Part shown: positions 42,501 to 51,500 of the stretch, one piece after another | Numbering within the stretch: the first letter of the stretch is position 1 | Layout: every line of letters begins with the position of its first letter | DNA from: Fragum whitleyi | Lineage: Eukaryota; Mollusca; Bivalvia; Cardiida; Cardiidae | Assembly (NCBI GenBank): GCA_948146395.1 | Contig: OX411544.1 | Location: forward strand, 32,818,457 to 32,882,456 | Direction: 5' to 3' | DNA length: 64,000 nucleotides | Made by a program: the position numbers and the translations under genes | The notes under the pieces: generated by a model | Database searches by the model: none | Told to the model about the DNA's origin: nothing | Seen by the model: the letters and a program-made list of their open reading frames with translations, nothing else

Positions 42501-45500
42501 TATAAATTAACATATTTTCGAAAGAATTTACGCTTACAAGCAAGCAGTTCTGATTCTGAGCAGATTTAAACTTAGAAAACAGCGAGTTGACGAAGACCAT
42601 CAAGCGACCCTCTCAACTAAGACCGACCACGCCGTTTTCGTTTTAAAATACAGACTAACTTGGCAGAAACAAGTTCTTTTGTCATAAGTACCTCTGTGAG
42701 TTTTAATGTTGTCTTTTATTTGTGTATCATTTGTTTTACTTTTCATGACATTTCACTTCGATAGAGAAATAAACAATACATGATCTAAAAATAGATTGTG
42801 TAATTTATACACGCAGAAAGTAGACTTGAAGCTTTAATGTTTGGCTGAGTGTTTTGATATTTTCTTCAATCTAGATGATGGCAATTATAAGGGACGAGTG
42901 TCTTTTTATACGCCCGAAGGGTCGTATTATGTTATGGCCTCGGTCGTCCGTCCGTCTGTCTGTCCGTCTGTCCGTCCGTCCGTCTCTCCGTCCGTTAGCA
43001 ATTTTTTGTGTGCGCGACTCCTCCTAAACTATCAATGGGAATGAGCTGAAACTACACACAATTACTCCCTATGATGTCTAGTTGTGCATAAGACCTTTGA
43101 AATTCAAATCGCTCCAGTCATTCCTGAGAAATCTTGAATTATCTGCCCTTTAATATAACAAAAATCACTGTTTTTTGTGTGCGCAACTCCTCCTAAACTA
43201 TCAATGGGAATTAGCTGAAACTACACACAATTACTCCCTATGATGTCTAGTTGTGCATAGGACATTTGAAATTCAAATCGCTCCAGTCATTCCTGAGAAA
43301 TCTTGAATTATCTGCCCTTTAATATAACAAAAATCACTGGTTTTTGTGTGTGCAACTCCTCCTAAACTATCAATGGGAATGAGCTGAAACTAGACACATT
43401 TACTCCCTATGATGTCTAGTTGTGCATAAGACCTTTGAAATTCAAATTGCTCCCGTCAATCCTGAGAAATCTTGAATTATCTGCCCTTGAATTTAACTAA
43501 AAACACTGTTTTTTGTGTGCGCAACTCCTCCTTAACTATCAATTGAAATGAGCTGAAACTAGACACATTTACTCCCTATGATGTCTAGTTGTGCATAAGA
43601 CCTTTGAAATTCAAATCGCTCCAGTCAATTCTGAGAAATCTTGAATTATCTGCCCTTGAATTAAGAGAAAATCACTGTTTTTTGTGTGCAACTCCTCCTT
43701 AACTATCAATTGAAATGAGCTGAAACTAGACACAATTACTCTCTATGATGTCTAGTTTTGCGTAAGACTTTTCAATTCAAAATGCTCCAGTTATTCTAGA
43801 GTTATCTTGGATTATCTGCCCTTGAGTTGATGAAAAACAAAATTTCTTGTCGGCTCATTTTCTCCTACATTTTGGATGGGAATGAAATGAAATTTGCCAT
43901 AATGACTTTGTAGGTTGTCTATTTGTGCTTAGGACTAAACATATTTTCATATTTGAATGTTATGGCACCAGTTGTCTGTCTGTCTGTTTGCAATATCTTT
44001 AGCTATCATTCAAGCTCTCGCTACTGACAAGCCAAGGTTACTGACAAGCCCCTTTGGGCGTATATGCGCCGCTCTGCAAAGCTCTTGTTCACTGAGTTTA
44101 TTGGGGTATAAAATGCAATTGCCTTAGCACATGGCTTAATCATAACGCCCTACGGAAGTTATTTGCCATGTACTAAGGCAATTGCACTTTATACCCCAAT
44201 AAACGCAGTGAAAAAGAAACTCATCTCTATATTTTACTTGCACATTGAAAGTTTGATAGGAAAGAATGAAGTCATTTATAATAATTCACCTTTCCAAATG
44301 AGTCATTTTTGCATGCCTGGTCACATTTAAGAAAAAAACTTTGGTTTTGTGTTTCAGAACTTGCCCACAGAGAGCTAGAAAACTTACAAGCTGTTGAGAA
44401 ACTTGAGGTATATAAGTTATATAACAAATCTTTTCTCACCCCCATTCTTTTGAATATATGACATCAAGAAAAGACAAGAGATCAGACAGCATGTATGTGC
44501 TTTATTATGTTTGTCTCAATTACCTGCCAAGTGATGTTAAGGATGAATATATTATCAGACAATAAAATGTTACCGACTGTGTCGGGCTTTTAATCCAAGC
44601 AGTCTAATTAATAAAATGTAAGACTGGTCCCAATTAAAAGAGTTATAGAAAATAAATGAACCTGTGTGTGACATTTCTAACAATTTACAATTTGAGCAAA
44701 GCAAAGACCCAGGTCAGCCTGTGCATCCGCACAATCTGACCAGATTCTTACTATTCCTTTACTAGATAGAAATGGTCTCAAAGTAGCTTTAGATAGCTTT
44801 GCAGTCTCCTAATCACCCTATCTGACTGTCTAGGCTGTCCATCATACACAAATGAAATTGTTGGAAATGTCACACATGGGCTCAACTATTAGTTGAAATT
44901 GAGCAGAAAAGATCAAATTGAGGTATTGTAAAAAAAAATAAATTGGTAAAAGGAAAACTCCTTATTGTGAATAATATTTCATCAGTAATTGACCAAGTTT
45001 AAAAAAAACTGCTTGATACTTCATTACATCATTTTGGTGCCTGTTTATGATCTATTTTCCTTTCTTTTAATATAGTGCATTTTGATAATAATGTTATAAT
45101 TTGGAATTGTTTGATAAAGGGTAAATACGAGGGCTGATCCAAAAGTTCGTAAAATGAAGTTATACATCATCAGAAAAGTTCACTATCAATACACAAATCA
45201 TACAGTCTTTAAATGCATCATCTGTGTAATAAACGTGGAAATTTTCAAATGTTTACATTCAATTGCGGCTGAAAAATGCACGAAACAAGACATAGACCCC
45301 CTACTAAGGCGGGGGAGCAAGAAAGTCGAACACGACGTCAATAATAACTCTTTTCTGCATAGTCTACGCTAACTCTCACGCCTTTCATTACCTGATACGT
45401 CCACTTACAGAAATTATCTACATCCAATTTGGAATCAAATTTGTTTAAAATTTCTATTTGCATGGTATTTTAGTAAAGTGGAAAGCCAAATGCCGGATAT

Positions 45501-48500
45501 TTATTTTTGGAAAGTATTGAGAATCAATTGGAATAAGTTCGTTCCTTGAAACTCCATTATATCATTCTAAATACTCCTTTGAAGTTTGACTCTTTTCGAA
45601 TATCCGGAATAGCTTTAGAAAAAGTTCTCTTCTGCACACTGTTATCATTTTTCTAAATTATCTGAAATGTTTAGATTGATGAATAGCTTAGATCATGTCA
45701 AAATTCGAAAATTAAACGGCATTCTTTTTGGTGTTGACGTCTCGTCATTTTTTCCTCGTTTATCAAAAATAATAAAATATATTCTGTGCCCGTTAAAAGT
45801 TTCACAATAGCTTTAAAAATAACAAATTAATTCTCTTTGCTTCCTTTTTTAATTTAGCCAAGAAATTCCAACCAAAGTTTAATAATTCTTACAGAAAATT
45901 TGATTTATCTAACAGATTTTCAATATTTTTTCACGCTCCCCCGCCATAGCATACACATGTTTCTATGGTAACGTATTCTAAGACGGCTAAAGATAATTCT
46001 GCAAAAATAACAACATTAATGTGCTCCGTTGTTACTAAACTGCAAATTGACCAAAATATATACTGAACAAGCTAGAAATGCGAAAGTTATTAGCCTATTT
46101 CGAACTTCTGGATCATCCCTTGTATTTACTAAAATTAGCCTTTTATTTTAGGATCATATACTGAACCTTACTGATGAGCTTGAATTGAGGAAGATTCGGG
46201 AAGCAGAACAGCAGAAAAATCATGAGTTTGAAAAACAGCAAATTATAGAGGATATAGAGGGGCTCAGGGTAAGGGACATATGCCATTTCGAGACTAGCAG
46301 TTATATAGATCTTGTTAATCTAAAATTTATCTACCAGAGAAAATTTGGCAAATTCTTAGTTATGGATGACTTAGTTACAGTCTGGTATTCCCTGCCTTTA
46401 TCCAGGGTTGATAGATTGTGATAATTATTGGATGTCGGCCCATTTAGCTCTGTTAAAAGATCATTTGAATTCAAATCAATTGAAGGTAGATACGGTTGGT
46501 ATGATACCCGAGCTGGCACACTGATAAACTAATTGTCTTTCAGATGAGACCTTAAAGAAAATAGAAATACACAAAAGTGTGACCTTAATATCACATTTCA
46601 ACCCCTTCCTGATTTTCCTTTATTATAGACTGTTGGAAATAGATTGAGGTCGACGACAAAAAGGAAAAGTGATTGGAATTTGAAAAAAAATCAACCTGTG
46701 GTGTAGAAAATATTGCAGAAAAAGAGAAATTGCTTGTCACAAGCAATTTCTCCTTTTATTATAATATTTGTACAAGGTTTAAAGCATAGGAATGTAAAAG
46801 CCTGGATCTGATAGGGTTAATCACTTTGCTTTTATGCCTTTAAAATTTAATGCTTTTAAGTGGATTATTGAGAAATAACAGTAGCTACATATTTGATAAA
46901 TTCACTGCCAGCCAGTAAAGTTATCGAAAACTTACCTCACTTTTTTTTATTTTACTCTACCTGGTGGTATCTAAGCAGAGTCCAAAATAGGCTGTCATGA
47001 ACGTTGCAAAGCAATCACATGCAAAATGACACACTCAATGTATTGATTTATTTGGGGAACAACAAAAGCTATATTTTCACTCATGGTTTCATCACTCATG
47101 AAATATAGCTTACACTAAAACAAAAATTGTCCTTTGTTACCTTGATGAATTTAAAGATGGTTTACTGTTTAGCTTTTCAAAAAAATACAGAATTGAAATA
47201 CCCATAAAAAGAATTCACATGTTATTTACATGAAATATTAAGCTTACAAAAACATTTATGTATTTTCTTTTATTGCAGGATAAAGAAAGACAGCAAATAG
47301 AAGAAAGATATCTAAGGTATACAAACTTTTCTACTTTGATATTAATTTCATCCAAATGTACTTTAACTTTATTGAAAGTGTCACTAATGTTAGATTCTGA
47401 GAAAATATTTATTGTACCCATTTATATTTAAAAAAGATAAAAGGGAATACATTAATTTCATTACAAATTTTACAACCATAATGCATGTTTCAATTATTTA
47501 AAAAGTTATCATTCAACATTGTTTTAAAGCTAATCAAACAAATGAACAACACAATATTTTTCATAATAAGCAAATTGAAAGTTTGTCGATAAATGATTAA
47601 TGATGTAAAATCTTCAAAATGAATTTTTGTCTCTTTTTTCCAGATTACAAGATACAATGAGGGCATTACAAGAAGAAATCCAAGTTGCCAATATCAAAAA
47701 GCAGAAGGTAAATTTCTTATTCATAGAACTAACACATTCATTTTATGTGGTTTTCTAAAACCAATTTCTTATGATTTGACAGTGTAAGCCTAAATTAGCA
47801 ATTTAATAATGATCTGACATTGTAACAAAGTGCTATTTTTATACGCCAGAAGGGTCGTATTATGTTATGGCCTCGGTCGTCCGTCCGTCTGTCCACCTGT
47901 TAGCAATTTTTTGTGTGCGCAACTCCTCCTAAACTATCAATGGGAATGAGCTGAAACAATTACTCCCTATGATGTATAGTTGTGCATAAGACCTTTGAAA
48001 TTTAAATTGCTCCAGTCATTCCTGAGAAATCTTGTATTATCTGCCCTTGAAGTTAACGAAAATCACTGTTTTTTGTGTGTGCAACTCCTCCTAAACCATC
48101 AATGGGAATAAGCTGAAACTAGACACAATTACCCTCTATGATGTCTAGTTGTGCGTAAGGTCTTTGAAATTCAAATCGCTCCAGTCATTCCGTAGAAATC
48201 TTGTATTATCTGCCCTTGAATTTAACGAAAATCACTATTTTTTGTGTGCACAACTCCTAAACTATCAAGGGGAATGAGCTGAAACTAGACAAAATTACAC
48301 CCATGATGTCTAGTTGTGCATTAGACCTTTGAAATTCAAATTGCTCCAGTCATTCCTGAGAAATCTTGAATTACCTGCCCTTGAATTAAACGAAAATCAC
48401 TGTATTTTTTGTGCAATTCCTCCTTAACTATCAATTGAAATGAGCAGAAACTAGACACAATTACTCTCTATGATGTCTAGTTGTGCATAAGACTTTTCAA

Positions 48501-51500
48501 TTCAAAATGCTCCAGTCATTCTTGAGTTATCTTGTGTTATCTGCCCTTGAGTTGATAAAAACAAAATTTCTTGTCAGGTCATTTTCTCCTACATTTTGGA
48601 TGGGAATGAAAGGAAACTTGCCATAATGACTCTGTAGGTTGTGTATTTGTGCTTAGGACTAAATATATCTTTATATGTAAAGTAGTTCCTGATTTATCTG
48701 CCCTTTACTTCACAAAATAGTTTGAATTTACAAATTTTTTTTTGTGCATGTGTGTGCACAACTCCTACAAATTTAATTGAATTGAAATGAATCTTGCCAT
48801 AATGTAACCTTGATATCAGGTTAAGCATAAGACTTCAGAAATTTAAAAAGCTTGGGTCTTTCTTGTATTATCTGCCCTTGAATTGATTGAAATACACTAT
48901 ATTTCTTTTGTGAGTAACTTGTCACACTTTGAATTGGAATGAACTGAAACTTGCAAAATGACTGTTTGGCATATAGTTATGCAAAAAATCATTTTCAATT
49001 TACCCTCAAAAGGTCATACTATGTTATGGCACCAGTCGTTTGTCTGTCTGTTTGCAATATTTTTAGCTATCATTTAAGCTCATATTACTGACAAGCCAAG
49101 GTTACTGACAAGCCCCATTGGGTATATATGCGCCACTCTGCGAAGCTCTTGTTTTTTTCAAGTGTGCACCATTTGCATGGTCTTTAAAGGCAATATTTTG
49201 CAAAATTATTCAGAAAAGGGAAACCCCTGTGACAAGGTTTAATTTTGTTTCCATGTTTTCACTAAATTTCCTCCCTTATAGATAAAAACAACCAGAACAA
49301 CTAATGCCCCCTCCCCAAACACACATGCTAAAACCAATTACCTAATGAAATATTGTATGATGATACTTGGCTGTTCAGTTATAGATTATGACTATAAAAA
49401 TAGACTTTTTCACAATTTCTTGATGACAATTTGATTCCATTCACAGCCCAAGAAAAAGCAGTAAGTAGAGATAGCTAGGTGTCTGATGTGAAAAACACCA
49501 TCACTCAATCACATTGGTTATCAGATACAATTTTCACAATCTGCTTTTGTTGAAAAATGCTATACAAAAGATTTATAGATGTTGTGTTGCTTTATTCATG
49601 GATTTTTATCACATAAAAGAAATTTGATGTTAGACATTTTTGATGTATTTATGCTCATTTTAGCTGTTTGTTTGAAAAGTTTACTGCAGTAGAAAAGCAT
49701 ATAAAGATATTGAAATAGAAGAACTATAGACTTCTCTTCGATAGAGAATATAATTAATTTTATAAACAAACCCTTTAGGTTAGCCAAAAGGTTTTCATTT
49801 GATGAAATAAATAAGAAAATCATAATAACAAAAACAGAAGACAATAAAATGATATCTTTCTTATGCCTCTGTATGGATTGTTTGGAGGTATATTATAGTG
49901 ATATGTGACTGTATGTCTGCAAATACTTAACCTTCAGACAACATTTTTTCTTAACTTCAACACTATTTAAGGTACTCTTATTTTGCATTAAGACAGTGTA
50001 ACCGTAATAGATCTGCAATATTTTGGAACTCAAGATCTTTCACAATGTTGACCGAGGTTTCCTATTGAAAATCATTAGGAAACCTTGTTTAACACTGTTA
50101 AAGTGATTAATTCCAATATGTTGCAGAACTATTATGGGTCTGCTATTTTAGGTTCCTCACTAATGGGTCAATAAATAGCAGCTGGAGCCTAAAAAAGGAT
50201 GTAATGGTAGTACTGGTGTGAGAAATACCAGGAATCCATTGTTTGGTGCTCCAGTCGCCATGATGTAGCCGAAAGATTGTTGAAAGCGGTGCAAAACTCC
50301 ATTCAAAATATAAAAAAACACCTAAAGTTCCTTTCATCAATCTATATCCTTGAAGGTCAAGGTCATTTATTGCTTTCTATAAGAATTGCCATTTTGGGAA
50401 GTAGTGATTAACAAAAATCACATCTTGTTTAAAAACACACATTGATGTTGTGAATATAACATTCTAGAAATACAGCATTGATATTACTGATCTGTATGTT
50501 ATGAAGTAACAGAGTGCACATTAAAAATTGTACTGGTGAAGGTTACACTTTCTTGCATTCAATTTCATTGCTTTTAGCATTAATTTGGAAATATTCATGT
50601 GGCTTTGTCATAGAAAAATGGATTTTAGACAAAATAACAGGAGAAATGCAGCGATTTCATTAATTTCTAGCTCTTTCGGAGGTTAATTTAAGGCTTCAGG
50701 TAATATCATGAGCATTGAATTATTTTCCAATAAAGAATAATCCCCTTAGTTGAAATAAAACTGTTGTCCAAAGTCCATGTTTTATGACGAAATACTACTC
50801 TGATAAAAATGTTTATAATTCATCATTGCTTACTGTGTTGCTAAAAGACTTATAAAAAAAAGTTGTAGTGGAGGGGGGGGAGGGGTATCTTTTAAATAGT
50901 TTGATTCAAATGTCCTGTCTTTTACTCTTTCTAAGGGTCATCAGGGCTTGAAAATTCTTGAAATTTCTACTTGTCCCACTGTATAAGAAAATATAGTGAT
51001 AAGTATATTTCATTAGTGATATTTTGCGAAATCCACTCGTCCTGCTTATATAGACAAAGAAGGTAAAAATCATGCAGGACGAGCGGACGAGTAGAATTTT
51101 CAAGCCCTGGTCATGGTATTAAGATAAATGAAAAGCAAGTGTTATTTTCAGTGCAGAAAAGATATTTCGTAAAGACCCTGTACAAAATATCTTTTTGGCC
51201 CTACAAACTTCCTCTGTGGTCTAGTGGTATAGGTGTTTGACACTTGATCTAGATCTGTAGTTTGATCTGGAGGTGTGTAGTTTGAGTTCCACATTCAATG
51301 GATATGTGGTACTGGTAAAAGTTTAAATAGCCAGCCATAGTTCACCCACCTGTTGAATTGTGTAGCAGTGGATTTAAACCACTACCTTTCTCTCAGGGAC
51401 ATGAAAACATCTCGAGGGGTAAGTGCAACACTATTGTAAGTGCCTATAAATATAATAGTGTTGCACTAACCCCTCGAATTCTGGTTTGTGTATTCAAGAG

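Noticed and set aside
42841..43044. ORF with VRPSVCPSVRPSVSPSVS
   Set aside because: Translation of the GTCC microsatellite at the head of the family B element.
45154..45372. 72-codon ORF in the mariner-like element as transposase
   Set aside because: No DDE/D motif or helix-turn-helix pattern; too short.
49447..49460. 14-nt microexon as part of the main CEP128 transcript
   Set aside because: Inclusion shifts the last exon out of frame; kept only as a candidate alternative end.
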